DNA of 64,000 bases from Neofusicoccum parvum (lineage: Eukaryota; Ascomycota; Dothideomycetes; Botryosphaeriales; Botryosphaeriaceae). The stretch is from positions 558,001 to 622,000 of the forward strand of contig CP087214.1 of assembly GCA_020912385.1 (NCBI GenBank), given 5' to 3'. Shown piece by piece: positions 32,256 to 45,208 of this stretch. Position 1 is the first letter of the stretch, and every line of letters begins with the position of its first letter. The translations under genes were made by a program, and so were the position numbers. The notes beneath the pieces were generated by a model. It searched no databases, had not been told where the DNA came from, and saw only the letters and a list, made by a program, of their open reading frames with translations.

Positions 32256-32262
32256 TTTATAT
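32256..32262 (-). promoter_or_regulatory. TATA-like box of the U2-like gene
   Basis: ATATAAA on the - strand, about 40-47 bp upstream of the estimated RNA 5' end, in an otherwise G/C-rich stretch. The placement suits a small-RNA promoter. Confidence 0.45.
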
Positions 32263-32735
32263 GTGTGTGGGAGGTGGGGAGCTTGGGCCAGCACTTCGCC
32301 GGGGAAACGGTTTGCCGGGGTCTCCGGCTAGCCGCTTCCATGGTTTGCTAAGCTCAAAGGGGAGTTTGTAGTTGTTAGAGAGCGTGGCGGGGCATGCGTG
32401 GCAGCCCGTGGAAGGACGTGGCAGCCCGCGCTGTGAATTGGGACAGTATCCGGACACCGCAGGCCATTGGCTTTCACGACAGAGCCAAAGAGAATGGGCA
32501 ACCCCTCGGCCCGTAACTTCATCATCCACCTTCATTGCCCCGCCAAGCTCCTCTCAGAGCTTTACCAAACCCTCGAACGCACAAAGAACTCACATTTTCT
32601 CAATTTGCGCAGCACCTTTAGGACTCCACTCCAACCTCCAATCTCTGCGACGTCTCTGAACCCCCGACCAACCACCAGGGAAACCTCCACACTCGCCGCA
32701 CCACCACCGCGCCTTACACCTAGCCTCACCCTTCC
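32263..32735. other. Intergenic region between the snRNA gene and the DJ-1-like gene
   Basis: About 470 bp containing the upstream region of the snRNA gene and the 3' end of the leftward DJ-1-like gene. No other feature recognised. Confidence 0.4.
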
Positions 32736-33660
32736 CTATGCCTTCTGCGTCAAGTTATACAACTCCGCAAACGGATCGAAATGGCTATCCGTCCACATCT
32801 CATACTCCATCCCGTCCGCAACCTCCTTCGCCGTCTCCACCCCATACACCGCGCCCATCCACGCCAACGTCGCATCGATACCCGCGCTCACCCCGCTGCT
32901 CGACCACACCTTGACCTCGCCCTCCTCCTCGTCAACCACCCAGCGCGCCTCCGGGATCCAGTTGACCTGCTTGCGCAGCGCCGTCGTCGCGGCCCAGGAC
33001 TTCTTGTTGGTGGTGGCGTTGCGGCCGTCCAGCACGCCGGCGCGCGCGGCCAGCCCGGCGCCGGTGCAGATGGTGATCAGGTACTGCAGGGAGGGGAAGA
33101 CGTCGGCGACGAAGCCGATCGTGGCGTTGAGGTCGGGGGCGCGCGTGCCGAGGCCGCCGGGCACGAGCAGGACGTCGAGCGGCGGCGCGTCGGCGAGGGT
33201 GTGCGTCGGCACGACCGACTGCGAGAAGTTGCTGCCGGCGACGTTCACGGCGGCCATGCTGGGCGCGGTGGAGACCGGGTCGAGCGTGGTGGAGATCTGC
33301 GGGCCGTGCGTTAGCGGATAGGGGGGGAGGGAGCGCCCGGGTTGGGGCGTGGGAGGCCGGCGTACGAGGGCGAGGTTCATGGGGTGGTTCCAGGAGAGGA
33401 TGTTGAGGGCGTCGAGGGGCCCGAAGACGTCGAGGGCTTGGAAGGCGGGGAAGAGGAGCATGCCGTAGTTGACGGGTACTGGGGGGATGGGCTTGTTAGC
33501 TATGGGGCCTGGAGAGCGCTGTTGGAGGCTACTTACGGGTCGAATTGGTGTGTCTTCCCTCGAGCTGTCTGGCATGGGTCGCAGGGCCGAAAGCCATGGC
33601 GTACAAGAAAAGGTACGTCAAGAGAGCGAAGGCCTCCTGGAGGCCAAAGGAGCGCGGCAT
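32736..33660 (-). CDS. Secreted DJ-1/PfpI (ThiJ) family protein
   Basis: Three exons: 33537-33660, 33366-33478 and 32736-33296, giving 265 residues. The ATG at 33660 gives an N-terminus with a signal-peptide profile (MPRSFGLQEAFALLTYLFLY then AMAFGPATHA). A later in-frame ATG at 33575 would read through intron 1 and is rejected. The DJ-1/PfpI fold is shown by MLLFPAFQALDVFGPLDALN, VLLVPGGLGTRAP and the nucleophile elbow LITICTGAGLAARAGVLDG (Cys), with NKKSWAAT after it. Three possible N-glycosylation sites (for example NATT, NLT) fit secretion. Related fungal proteins include isonitrile-hydratase-like and ThiJ members; the substrate is unknown. Confidence 0.85.
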
Positions 33661-36600
33661 TTTCGAATATAGCACTGTGGTGTCGTAACAAAAGCAGACT
33701 GCAGCGGTGGAAGAAACAGGGTATCGAAGACAGAATATAAATGGAGAAGAGGAGACCTCACACGCGAGCAGCTGGACGGGCTAGCTGAACGAGGAAACCC
33801 AAACTAGCGCTGCACGACCTGCAGGCAAGCAAAGTTGAGACTCGTCCAGTCTTGCAAAGACGTCGCTCGGCCGAGTTTTAAGTTACCGCGGGGATCTGGT
33901 CCTCCGCTCCTACCGGTGTTTCTATCGCCGACTAAATTGTCAAGGCGCTCCAGCGCAAACACAAAGTTTCGGGAAGCCGCATCTCGCGTCCAAGCACCGG
34001 CATCGCCCTACCGACGCCGCAATCTGGGGCGTCAGCAGTAAACGCTGCGAAACAAACGACATCTCACTTCCTGCAGGCGTTTCCGCGTTCTGAAACAGAT
34101 CAGGAGGAATGACAACCTTGCTCTATTTGGAAACTGCTTGGCCGGATCCGGGTGCGCGGCAGTTTGAGCACGTTTCCTGAAACCTTTTTCAAAGGTGTTG
34201 ACGCGCTGTCACCGCTCCACAGAGTCCTCCTGCCAATCCTTTGCCAGCGTAGATGCGGGATCTTGCGCGCAGGAGATCCGCCGACGGGCGGTGTAACGGC
34301 AGGCGCTGATTCGACCGCCTTGGCCTCTCTGAGAGCCAAGATGATTCAATAAGCGCACCCGGCCCGCCGGGCCCCCGGAACTTCGGTGCATTGCTGGCAC
34401 CTTTCAATATCTGTGGCTCGCCCTTTTCTCCGTTGGCTTGCTGCTTTGGCAGATGAGGTGGTAGATGAGGGTATGCTTGTGACGAGCCGAAGAGTATCTT
34501 CGAGAGTCCAAGAGCGTCTAATCTGGCTCCAGCACTTCTTGCCTTTCTGGGCTAGCTCAAGCACTGGCCCCAAGCATGTTGCTGACATTGAGTGAACCGA
34601 ACCAATGAATGAGAAAATACCTGGCAACAGCAGAGTCTGGACGGTAAAACAGCGGATGAAACGTCATGGGCTGATGAATTTCAAGCTCAACGGACTATCT
34701 ATCAAATGCTACTTATGCCAGTCATCCTCTGCAGTGTCTCTTTGAGGAAATTGTCCCTGTACTCACTACGAAGTAGCACTTAGCGAGCAATTTTTTTTTT
34801 TCAGGCGTGGTCTTAGAAGATCGTAATCTTATTAAGGGAGACAGAACAATTGACAAAATCCAAAGGTCGAGCCCTGTGAGGAACAGTGGAAACGACACAA
34901 AAGTTCGAACCTATCTAGCAAACACACCTTTCCACGACATTGCCCATTTCTTCTCCACATTCGCTAGCTCCTCCTGACCACCCAGATCGCCTTCCAACCG
35001 GTGCGTACCATCGAGGCCTATTCGGTGAAATAAGATCTTCAGGAAAATCTTATTGCGGCGCAGCACCCCCGCCCCGGCCTCTCGCTAACGACACAGCCTG
35101 TGCAGACTTAGTTGGCGAGACGATCGTTCGCCAAACAAGCCGCACCTCCAGCGTCTCCACCAGACCCGCATCGCTCCGGTGGTGCAGCCGGTGCAGGCGA
35201 CGACGACAACCCCACTGCCCCACCAAGGCCTCCACCATCTCCGCTTCCCAGCAGTTCGGCCAACAGGCCCATATCCGCCGGTGACGCGCTGCTCGTTTCC
35301 AACCACAGTGTCCGAGCCTTGCGTCTGTGTCTGCGGGTCTAGATCGCCCAGGTCCGAATAAGATGGGTGAAGCCTACCTCGCTCTCACGATGTTCTCGCT
35401 CCATTCAGACAGAGGCTGCACTGTGGAGGTGCTATGGTTGGATTGAGCGGTAGTTGTAGTGGAGGAACTTTCCAGATCGTAGCTGTAGATGATTACGGGT
35501 GTTGTTGACGAGGGTTGTTTAAGTCTCTGCAATGAGCCCGGCTTGGATTTGTCGCCAGGGCCTTCCATAATGTCGTCTTTCCTACCGATAAACATTCTCT
35601 GCCCGAAGTAGAGAATTTGAGCTAGGCCCAGTGTTGGAGAGAATTTGTCCGATAATTATCAGTTGTGTTGTATACAAGCTGTACGTAGGTGCTGAAATAT
35701 TGGGGGCTCGTAGGATGTTCTCTATTTGTACTTCAGCGCCTGAGTGGCTAGCGCGTTTCTTGGATCTCAAACGAGCAGTGCAAACCCATCCAGTGCCGAA
35801 TCATGAAGCGTCATTCATAGTCGAGCGCTGGTTAGCAGCAGTGATACTCGGGGATCAGCCAAGAACAAGGCTTAAATCCGCAGCGGGTGCAGGATCCAGA
35901 CGCGGCTGAGGGACGAGCCACGGTCCGTTTCCGGCGATACTGACTGAAGTAGCCTCCAGCGTCAGAGCACGCGCGGACGACGATCCGCTGGGATGGCCCG
36001 GCGTTAAAATGTGAAGCTGCAAACCTTGCGGTGAATCAAAGTGCGGCGTGGCAATCACAGGCTCCGCATCGAGCGGGGGTGCTGGAAAGCCTCTTGCGAG
36101 ATGGAGAGCCGCAGGAGCCCAGCCAAGAAGGCGTCTGAGGTCGCACAGGTTCAACGGGAGCCAGTGCCGGGCGAGGTGGGAGACATGACTGGAGGGGACG
36201 CAGGCTCCGCGTGGGGTGCGCGCCTACGAGGAGACATGTTCGAGGCCGGCGAACTGAGCGTCTTTCAGGGCGAGACGGTGTCCTGCGCGGTACCTGATGG
36301 AGGTCGCGCGGGTGGAGGTGTTTCGGCGGGCGGAGGCGGAGGGCGATGGGCGGGCGATGCGATCGGGCCCATGCCGTCAGGCTGCTCTGCATCGCGGGCT
36401 CGCGGCCGGAGCTGTCACCGCGCGCGGCGGGGCAGCCACACAGCGGCTCCCGCGCGCGGGCTGTGAAACGGCTCGCTGGGCGAGGGCGCGGCGCGCTGCT
36501 CGATGCGACGGGCAGCCGAGGCGGGCGGCCGGAACGGGGCTGGCGCAGCTGGCGGGCGCGCAGCGGGAGCAGAGCGTGCGAGACAGCCGCGCTGAGGTGC

Positions 36601-37136
36601 AGGCGGGCGCGGCTGACTGGAGCGTGGCGAGGCCTTGGTGGGCCGGATCGTGATTCGAGCGCGGCGCGCAGATCCATCTGGAGAAGCTGCACGGCGACTC
36701 GCCCAGCGCGCACGGCCGCTTTGACGGCGATCGCCCACCAAACCGCCCTCCCCAAAACCCACGCCCTGCCCAGCCAGGCTCGCGCGCCCGCCGCACCGCA
36801 GAGCGCACCACGGCGCCCCTCGACCGCTGCCCTTGGACCCCGCCGCCGCCGCTGCAATTGCTCGCAATTGCGTGCCTCGAGGCCGCCGCCACCGCATCGC
36901 CGTCCGCCAGGTGCACGCGGCACCCCTGCCACCTCCGGCATCGCGCCTAGGCGTAGCTGCGTGCTAGCCGCACTAGACGGCCCCACGAGCCTGCAACCAC
37001 GCCCGCTCTCCAGGCCGTCGTCGCCGCTTCCTCAGTCCTGACGCTGTCTCGCCTGTCCAGCCTGCAGCAGCCTGTCGCCCAGCAGTGGTAGGCATGCGAC
37101 GCTGCCCCCGAGCCAGACCGCCCCGCCGCAATCCAC
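33661..37136. other. Long gene-poor region upstream of the histidine kinase
   Basis: About 3.5 kb. 33661-35900 is AT-richer with a T-run near 34791; 35900-37136 is very GC-rich and probably includes the kinase promoter and a long leader. Many overlapping frames in the GC-rich part (for example 36036-36986 on -) look composition-driven: Ala/Arg/Pro-rich and repeated in all phases. No RNA gene recognised. Confidence 0.45.
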
Positions 37137-40100
37137 ATGAATAACCCGCCGTCAATCTTCACAGGACTGCCCGGCTCGCACGACGACGACTCCAGCCCCG
37201 ACACCCGCCGCCTCTCGACGCCCGAGTACCGCGCAACGCTCCAAGACCGCCCGCCGCCCGCCCCAAAACCCCCGGCCGCATGGCTCGACGCGAACCCCCA
37301 AGAAGCCCGTGAATCAGATCCACCCTCCGGACGCGTCCTCCCGCCGGCGCGCCCGCTTAAGTCTGTCGCTGATTCGTTTGTCACTCCTTCGAAGCCCGCC
37401 GAGAAGCGCTCGTTCGCGCGCCAGTCCTGTGCCCACAAGCACTCCCAAAGCGAGCCTCTCCACAAGCGCCGCAAGCTCCATTCGCACTCGCGCTCGCGCC
37501 ACACCCTCGACTCTTTCGACTTCGCCCCGTCCTTCGACCGCAAGCATCCCCCGTCTCCTCTGTTCTTTTCTCATACAAAGCGCGTCCGTCCCCAGTTGCC
37601 CGCTCGTTTCTCGAGCTCCGAGGCCGCTGCGAGGATGTTGAGCAATGCGCGTGAGGATAGCGGCATCAAGACAGTCACTCTGGCGCGCGGCACGTACACT
37701 GGCTCGAGCCCCTCGACTCGCACGTCTGTCGATCGCTCGAGCCTACCGCCCGGATCGCCCGAGATTCGGGAAAAGCCCGACGTGCCGCGCGGCCTGAGCA
37801 GCGTGGGCATTGGAGAGTTGCTGGAGCAGGATGGGCGGCCAACTTTCATTGTGGATCTGGGCGAGCCTGCAAACTACGGCCCGGGATACTTGAATATAGT
37901 CTTCGCCAATTCAGCTCTGCGCGCAAGCATCGGCCTTCTCGACCTCGTGACCGGCAAGGTTGTAAATGACTCCCAGGATTCTGCCGTGTTCAAGGCCTTC
38001 GCTCAGTTCAAAACCTGGGCGCTGAGCGCTGTCGCACACGGCGAGTCTCTGGAGGTCTGCATCCCCGGAATCCTCTACAGCGGCTTGTCATGGACCATCT
38101 ACACGCTCCGGAAAAGATATCGCGTCATCAGCGGCAGCTACCCTGCGTCCCCCACGCCAACCACGGTGTCATCTCTGCCGAGTTCTGTCGCAGCTCAGCA
38201 GCCTGTCTCGGCAGGGAAGGTGGCAAGGGATGACAAACTGGGTCCCGGCGATACGGAAATCCTGGTTCTGCCAAGCACAGAAACCGAAGCAACGGATTAC
38301 TTTGGCTTGCCACCCGCTGCACCGGACAGGCCCACCACGCCCCAGACTGGCGGCACCACGACGACGAGCACGACCGCTGTCGACCTTCCAGACGCTCCGC
38401 AAACGCCAGCAGGCCTCACCGGCCGAATCTTTGGAACTACATCAGACGCATCCTCGATTGCCTCCCATCCCTCAATCACAAACGAGTGCGTACTCCGCGC
38501 TGCTGTTGCAGGCGATGTTGATTCATTTATAATAAGCAGTAATGACACGAATTCCAGGAAAGAAATTGGTTTCTTCGACTGGACTCGTCTACCCATCGAC
38601 TCCGACCTCCCCCAGCACATCCAGTTTGCGCGCAGTGTTGACTGGGCTTCGACCCCACTTGGGCCGATTGAGTTCTGGTCAGCCGACCTGCGGCAAATGT
38701 GCAATCTAATCATGGCTAGCCCTCATCCCGCCGCTATGTACTGGGGGGATGATCTCGTCGCAATATACAACGAGGCATACGTGCTCCTCGCCGGTCAGAA
38801 ACACCCGACGTTGATGGGGCAAAGTTATAGAGACGCGTGGGCAGAGATATGGGATGATGTGAAGGACGTTTTTGCTGGCGCGAAGCTCACTGGCCAAGCA
38901 ACAATGAAGGTGAGTATTCACTAGCGGAATACGTCGGCTTGGTCAAAGTTAATCTTCTGCTTCTCAGGATGACGACTGCCTATTCATTAAACGGAGCAAC
39001 TATCTTGAGGAAACCTATTTTTCCTGGGCCATAATACCGATGATCGGAGGCGATGGCACTGTCATGGGCCTCTATAATCCTGCGTTCGAGAAAACCCGAC
39101 GGAAGATCGCAGAAAGACGGATGCTCACCCTCCGTGAGGTTGGCGAACGGACGGCTACAGCCCGAGACATCAAATCCTTCTGGGAACAAGTAATGAAAGC
39201 CCTGGCCAGCAACGAGCACGACACTCCGTTTGTTCTTTTGTACTCGGTCACGGATGAATCAGATAGCGATTCTTCCTCCATGCATTCGAGCAGCCTATTC
39301 GGTACGAAAACATGTCTGCTGGAAGGATCAATGGGCGTTCCAGCTGGGCATAGTTGCGCACCGGATCTTCTGGAGTTAAAGACGAGCATGGACGGGTTTG
39401 CCCCTGTTCTTCGCGAAGTAATGAAGACCGACAAGCCAGTTTTGCTGGAGATTGGCACCGGCGACCTGCCTTCAGAGATGATGGAAGGCATTGGAGGTCG
39501 CGGCTTTGAAGACCCTATCCGATCTGTCGTCGTTTGCCCCATACATCCGACCACCGGGGAGTCCATTCTTGGATTCTTGGTATTGGGCGTGAATCCCAGA
39601 AGGCCTTATGATGACGACTACAACCTATTTGTTCAGCTCCTAAGCAGACAACTGGCAACATCGCTGGCGTCAGTGGTTCTGTTTGAGGAGGAAATTCGTC
39701 GTGGCCAAAGAGCAGCGAAGCTGGCTGCATTGGACCGAATGGAGTTGTCTGAACAGCTGGCCGCCCGAACTCAAGAAGCAAGGGATAGTGAGACGAGATT
39801 TACTCGCATGGCGGAATTTTCGCCGGCGGGTCTGTTCATTGCCGATTCGGAGGGCCACATCATATACTGCAACGACACCTGGTATGAAATTTCCCGGGTT
39901 CCAAAGGATACAGCAAGTACAAACCGATGGATTGATGCTGTCAAGCCTGAAGACCAGCAGCTAGTGGTCAATCTATGGAGCGCCTTGGTTTCGAAGACCG
40001 AAGCAGTTACAGCAGAGTTCCGCTTCAAGACCCCGTGGGAAGATAAAAACGGAAACCGCACCGACACGTGGGTGCTTTTCAGTGCGTATCCAGAGAAGAA

Positions 40101-41679
40101 TGCCCAAGGTACTCTTAAGAGTGTCTTTGGCACAATAACAAACATCAGCCAACAGAAATGGGCCGAGGGCTTCCAGAAGAGAAAGATGGAGGAGGCTGTG
40201 GAATTGAAGCGGCAGCAGGAAAACTTTATCGACATCACCTCCCACGAAATGAGGAATCCTCTGAGCGCCATCCTGCAGTGCGCCGACGAAATTTCATCCT
40301 CTCTCTACGACTTCCGGCAGAGTGGATCGAAGACGATTGATGAAGAGCTGGTGATCAGCAGTATCGATGCCGCTCAGACAATAGCGCTCTGCGCGCAGCA
40401 CCAGAAGCGTATCGTGGATGATGTGCTGACCTTGAGCAAACTTGACTCTGCTATGCTTCTCGTCACTCCTGTCGACGTGCAGCCCCTGACGGTTGTCCAA
40501 CGCGCGCTCAAGATGTTTGAGGGCGAACTACAGACCGCTGACATCCAGATGGAGTTTGTGGTGGATGATTCCTTCAGTCGACTCGGCGTAGATTGGGTCA
40601 GGCTGGATCCCTCTCGCGTGCTGCAGGTGCTCATTAATCTGACCACCAACGCCATCAAATTTACCACCACCGAATCCAGGCGGACGATCAAGGTCACGAT
40701 TGCAGCATCGAAGGAGAAGTTTTCAACTCTCAAGAACAGACTCGTGAACTATTTCCCAACTCGGTCAAGGAGAGTTGACATGACGCAGAGCTCAGACTGG
40801 GGCAACGGTGAAGAGATCTACGTGGGATTCGCCGTACAGGACACTGGACGCGGGCTCAACGAGGAAGAGAAGAAGCTACTATTCTTGAGATTCTCCCAGG
40901 CTTCTCCACGGACACATGTCCAATACGGCGGCTCTGGCCTCGGCCTCTTCATTTCACGCGAGCTCACCGAGCTTCAAGGCGGCGAGATCGGCGTGTCATC
41001 CGAGGCTGGCAAGGGCAGCACTTTCGCGTTCTACGTAAAGGCACGTCGTAGCAGCCCGCCCGAGGACCCCGTGGAGCAGCTCCCCGTCTCCCTCTCCCGC
41101 GCCCCGAGCGACGCGCGCAACAAAGCCCGCAACCAGGAATCCCTCATCAAAACCAAGGACTTCGCCGCGCATGCGCCCTCGCGGCCCACCTCCGCCGCCA
41201 GCACCGCCAGCCAGAGAGCCAACACTCGCAAGGAAACCGTCGTCCTAATCGTCGAGGACAACCTCGTCAACCAGAAGGTCCTGCAGAAGCAGCTCAAGAA
41301 CCAGGGCTTCACGGTGCACGTGGCAAACCACGGAGGCGAGTGCCTGGAGCAGCTGCGCCACTCGACGCACGCTTCCTCGCCGCAAGCTTCCGCTTCCCCG
41401 CCGCTCGAGCTGAGCGTCGTGCTCATGGACCAGGAGATGCCAGTCATGGACGGTCTGGCCTGCACCAGGACCATCCGCGAGTGGGAGCAGAAGGGCCGCC
41501 TCGTCAGGCACGTGCCGATCATCGCGGTGACGGCGAATGCCCGCGCCGAGCAGATCGCGCAGCTGCTCGCGGCGGGCATGGACGACGTCGTGAGCAAGCC
41601 GTTCCGCATCCCGGAGCTCGTGCCGAAGATTGAGGAGTTGGCGGCGAGGTTTAAGAACGAAGACGGGAAGGGGAGGTGA
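37137..41679 (+). CDS. Hybrid histidine kinase (PAS-GAF-PAS-HisKA-HATPase-REC)
   Basis: Two exons, 37137-38909 and 38968-41679, giving 1494 residues. Residues 1-230 are disordered and basic. A first PAS-like sensory unit includes VDWASTPLGPIEFWSADLRQ and MASPHPAAMYWGDDLVAIYN (about 490-590). A GAF-like region spans about 660-815, then a PAS domain about 870-985 (FTRMAEFSPAGLFIADSEGH). The H-box is DITSHEMRNPLSAILQ with phospho-acceptor His about 1017. The ATPase domain has N (INLTTNAIKF), G1 (QDTGRGL) and G2 (GGSGLGLFISREL) boxes. A C-terminal receiver has VEDN, LMDQEMPVMDG (Asp about 1412) and SKPF (Lys about 1468). It would phosphorelay through an Hpt protein to Ssk1/Skn7-type regulators. 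The exact fungal HK group was not assigned; the sensed signal is unknown. Confidence 0.93.
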
Positions 41680-42998
41680 GGAGGTGGGGGGAAACGAGGG
41701 TCAAGAGGCGGAGGATTGTAGCATTATTGATGAATCGATTCGGATGGAAGCGTTGACTTTTAGTGAGACGGGTGAGAGGTATTTCTAGGCGTGGCGTACA
41801 AAGAAAATGGAGTATGGACGCGCACGACAAAATGTGGGACATGGGATATGGGATACGGGATCATGTCTGTCTTTTCATGTTTCATCTCCCTTTTTTTTTC
41901 CTTTTCTCTTTTTCCTGCATTCAAAGAATAGCGAGACTGTGTGTATTACTGATTCACTTTTTTGTTCCTTCACGTCCACCATAGATAGGAAGGCTATCTG
42001 TTTTCCCAATTTCTTCATCATATCATATCATACCCCGGCGGAGAGAGAGAAGGCGGAGGCGGTCGGCGCGGTTTGGGTCGGGTTGGGCCCGGGTGTTGCG
42101 GTTTGTTGGACTTTGCTGATTGTGTCTCTTGTTGTGCAGGTCATCTTTTGATCATGAGTCTTTAATCTTTAGAGGTGCCGGCGGGTTGGGACGGATGTAC
42201 TTGAAGCACGAGCTGCGGTTTTGGCAGTGGGCTTGGTATTGCGTATTCAATTGCATGGATTGGGCGGCAAAAAAAAAAACGAATGTATGGTGGCATTGGT
42301 CGGAGGGGCATCGTATGAAGTTTGCAACGAAGATGCCGTTTGGGGAACTGAATACTTGGATCGTGGTGGCAACGTTCCCCGCCGCTTAATAGTAAACATC
42401 GGGGAGCGGTGGGCTCAAACGTAGAAGTCTATGGAGAGGATGTCAGAGGGCTCAAAGGCGTGTCACAGAAATTCAGGACTTCGCACCTTCGGAAAATAAA
42501 GAGAGCTGGCAGAATCTGAGCCGACGTACCAGCTTTCTGCAGATGAGGATGAAAATAGCGATGCGCATCTCGATCGATAGCAATCATTGCAGGCGCCGAA
42601 GTGCCCTTCGCCACGCCGTAACGTAGAGTTCAGCAGCAGTAAGTAAGCAGCCATCGCTATGAATCTGCATCCGATAGGGCTTGCAACTCCTCCGTCTCGG
42701 CTGCACTATAATTCTACATCCGACAAGGCTTGTAACTCCTCCATTGTGTCTGTCTGTGGAGTGCTGCAGGGGTTGCCGTGCCACTGGGATGTCGTTTCCG
42801 GCCGTCTTATCGTCGATCGTGCCCGCGCAAGGCTGACCATTCGACAATTAAATAGTTCTCATTTCCGCATTTCCCTTCACTTTCAGACTGCCAACATTCT
42901 TCAAACACGGCAATCAACGATAGACTTCAAGTTTAACGTGTGTTCTCTTGCGAGTTCAACTCGGCGACCCCTGCATCCTTCCCCACCAATCACAATCA
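41680..42998. other. Intergenic region
   Basis: About 1.3 kb; the first part is the histidine kinase 3' UTR with a T-rich stretch near 41890. No gene recognised. Confidence 0.45.
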
Positions 42999-43346
42999 AT
43001 GCCCTCCGCCGAAGTCACCATCGCCTTGCTGTCGCTATTCACGCAAGTGCTTGGCCTTCTCTACACAATCTTTCATAATGCTGGAATAATTGACGGTAGG
43101 CATGCCCGTGGCTCCATCTTCCATAAGAATACCTTAATTGTCTCATTCGTTTTTCGTCAGACCATGGCCAGGAAAACTGGAGATGGATATTGGACGTCCA
43201 GGGTTTTCGCATTCCGCGTCGACAACCACAAGGTGAGTTCTGACGTTATATAGGTAAATATATGGAGTAGTGTTACTGATATAAAACTAGGAGTGCTTGC
43301 TCGAACGTGGAACACTGCAGTTCAGGTTGTACATGGTTGGGGATGA
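42999..43346 (+). CDS. Possible small protein with hydrophobic N-terminus
   Basis: Low-confidence model with three exons: 42999-43095, 43161-43232 and 43291-43346, giving 74 residues. It starts MPSAEVTIALLSLFTQVLGL, a membrane-anchor-like segment. Both introns have GT...AG ends and keep phase, and the first exon lies in an AATCAATG context. The N-terminus resembles the ORF at 50644 (S-x-E-x-x-IALLSL-x-x-Q), on the other side of the accessory island. The rest is not similar to anything I know. It may be one of the many short Pezizomycotina hypotheticals that open with a SxEAIIALL-type helix, or a remnant of a longer gene. Confidence 0.35.
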
Positions 43347-43652
43347 TCATGCCGGAAAGAAACATGAGCTCCTCTAATTAAGCGAGCCACCCCTGCCTAA
43401 GAAGGAAAGCAGAAGAACGACCGTTTACCAAAAACCTGTTTCGGGCTAGACTCTTTCTTTTTCTTTTATATGAAGATGTCCAGTGCCTCTGGCGGCCTAT
43501 CTACATCAGCAACATAGTCTCGGTAATATAACAGAAGATCTATGTTCAACCGTATATCTATATGGCTGTAAATCTATATTAAAGAAAGAAAAAGGATATC
43601 GGACTGGTTCCGTTTTTGTTTCGACTTCGAGATCAACTCAGTCGTGCTTAGC

Positions 43653-45208
43653 CTATATTGGACAATTCCCCGTGGTTGCAAAGATGCCCTCTCCCTTCTC
43701 AATCTTTTCTCTCAAAGTCCGCATATGTTCGGTATAGTAGTCAACACGGGCGCTGTTCCGATTCCAGTCTTCGATCTTCTCTGCCTTGCAGAATGTCTCC
43801 AACACCATGGAGAGCCAAGCCTCGTTTGTCATGTAGGGGAGCGCGCGCATGTAGGGCTCAACCGCAGGACCAATCTTCAGTTGCACCTGACAATTAAAGC
43901 TCGCGGATTGAATAACACCTGAAGTACGCCCACTGCACTTCTCTGCGTACTTCTTCAAGTGTGCCTCAACATCTGAGGGAGGAACACCATTTGCGAGAGT
44001 ACCCCCGAGCTGCTTGCGGAGTTCAAACAAGAGGTTCGCGAAGCATGCCGCGGACTCAATGGCTTGGTTAGCTCCCATTGCCACGTGAGGTACCATCTGT
44101 CCATGTTTCTGTCAGTAGCCATCTTTTGCTTCACTGTTCAGTGAAGGTCATACCTTGTGTGCTGAATCGCCCAACACAAACATCCTCCCAGAATACCATG
44201 CATCGGCCACACCTTCCTCAAGTGGAGTCATGATAGCTGTCCGCCTATTCTCGAAAATGTCCGAGAACTTGACGCCGTCCGTGATGGTCGCGTGAGCTAC
44301 CTTTGTGTAGGCAGCTTTAATGTCGGCATCGGTGTATCGCTTGGTCTTCCCGAATTCGACCGATGTCTTCAGATCCACAACGATAAACCAGTAAAGAGCA
44401 CCACCCAAGCCAGAGAATATCAACGCCGATACGTCTTTCTGGTGGATTGTGAAGAACCGACCGGCCCCAATCTGTCGAAGGGGCCTGGACATGCCATATA
44501 TGCAGGCGCACTTCGATGAGAAATCTAATGTACAGTGAGCAGAACCGCTCCCTCAAGATATGGTATGGGGGGTTTTGGCGTACTATCTGGAGTCATTTGA
44601 AGCTCCGGCAATGCTGCTTCGATCTCACGGCGAACAACGCTTCGGACGCCGTCAGCACCCGCCACGAAATCGCAGGTGATTTGCGTCCCGTCTATCGCAG
44701 TGATTGTGGCACTGAGGCTCAGGCTCAGTACTGAAGATACCCTCTTAGATGTTTGTATCCAAGTTTTGTCTTTGATTCCTGCATAGAGGATTTCGAGAAC
44801 GCGCTGTCTTTCCATGAAGTAGCCCTGGTACCCAAGTCTTTGGGTAGGTGCGAGTATCAGCCGGCGCATAGTTTCCAAAGCGTAACGTCGGACTAGATAG
44901 AGAACTCACAGTTCTGGATAGGACCTCATGGCAGTCAGGGTATTGAATAGTGTGCCTTCGCCGTCGCGGTATTCCCAGCAATCATGCGGCACCGCGTACT
45001 CTTCAAGCTCGTCAATCAAGCCAAGCTGATCAAGAATGCGCAGGCCGTTAGGCATCAAACCAAGGCTGGCACCTTCGGGCGGAGCAATCTCGTCTCGCGC
45101 CTCCCAGAGGATGTACGAGATGCCTGACTGCTCAAGGATGTTTGCCAGTGTCAAGCCAGCAATGCCGCCTCCCACAATCCCGACGGTAACGTGTTCTTGG
45201 GACGACAT
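43653..45208 (-). CDS. FAD-dependent monooxygenase (PaxM-like / aromatic hydroxylase type)
   Basis: Four exons: 44910-45208, 44584-44837, 44154-44524 and 43653-44096, giving 455 residues. The FAD fingerprint VGIVGGGIAGLTLANILEQS is at the N-terminus, then EGASLGLMPNGLRILDQLGL, the DG motif FVAGADGVRSVVRREI, and the GD motif MFVLGDSAHKMVPHVAMGAN. Order and spacing fit group A flavin monooxygenases, nearest in my memory to PaxM-type and other secondary-metabolite epoxidases/hydroxylases. The intron 1 acceptor (CCCAAAG) is less typical, but it restores the expected LGYQGYFMERQRVLEIL. The start ATG is the first in a good context. It shares a 641-bp upstream region with the divergent amidohydrolase, which hints at co-regulation. 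Confidence 0.85.

Noticed and set aside
32216..32300. Possibility that the snRNA is U12 rather than U2
   Set aside because: The 5' end (CGCCUUUUGGCUAAGAUCAAG) and stem IV loop are U2-type; U12 has an unrelated 5' sequence.
34903..34916. GTTCGAACC-like word resembling a tRNA B box
   Set aside because: No A box at the right distance and no cloverleaf on either strand.
36036..36986. 316-codon - frame, and overlapping + frames at 36041-37041
   Set aside because: Ala/Arg/Pro-rich in every phase of a GC-rich leader region, with no recognisable protein signature.
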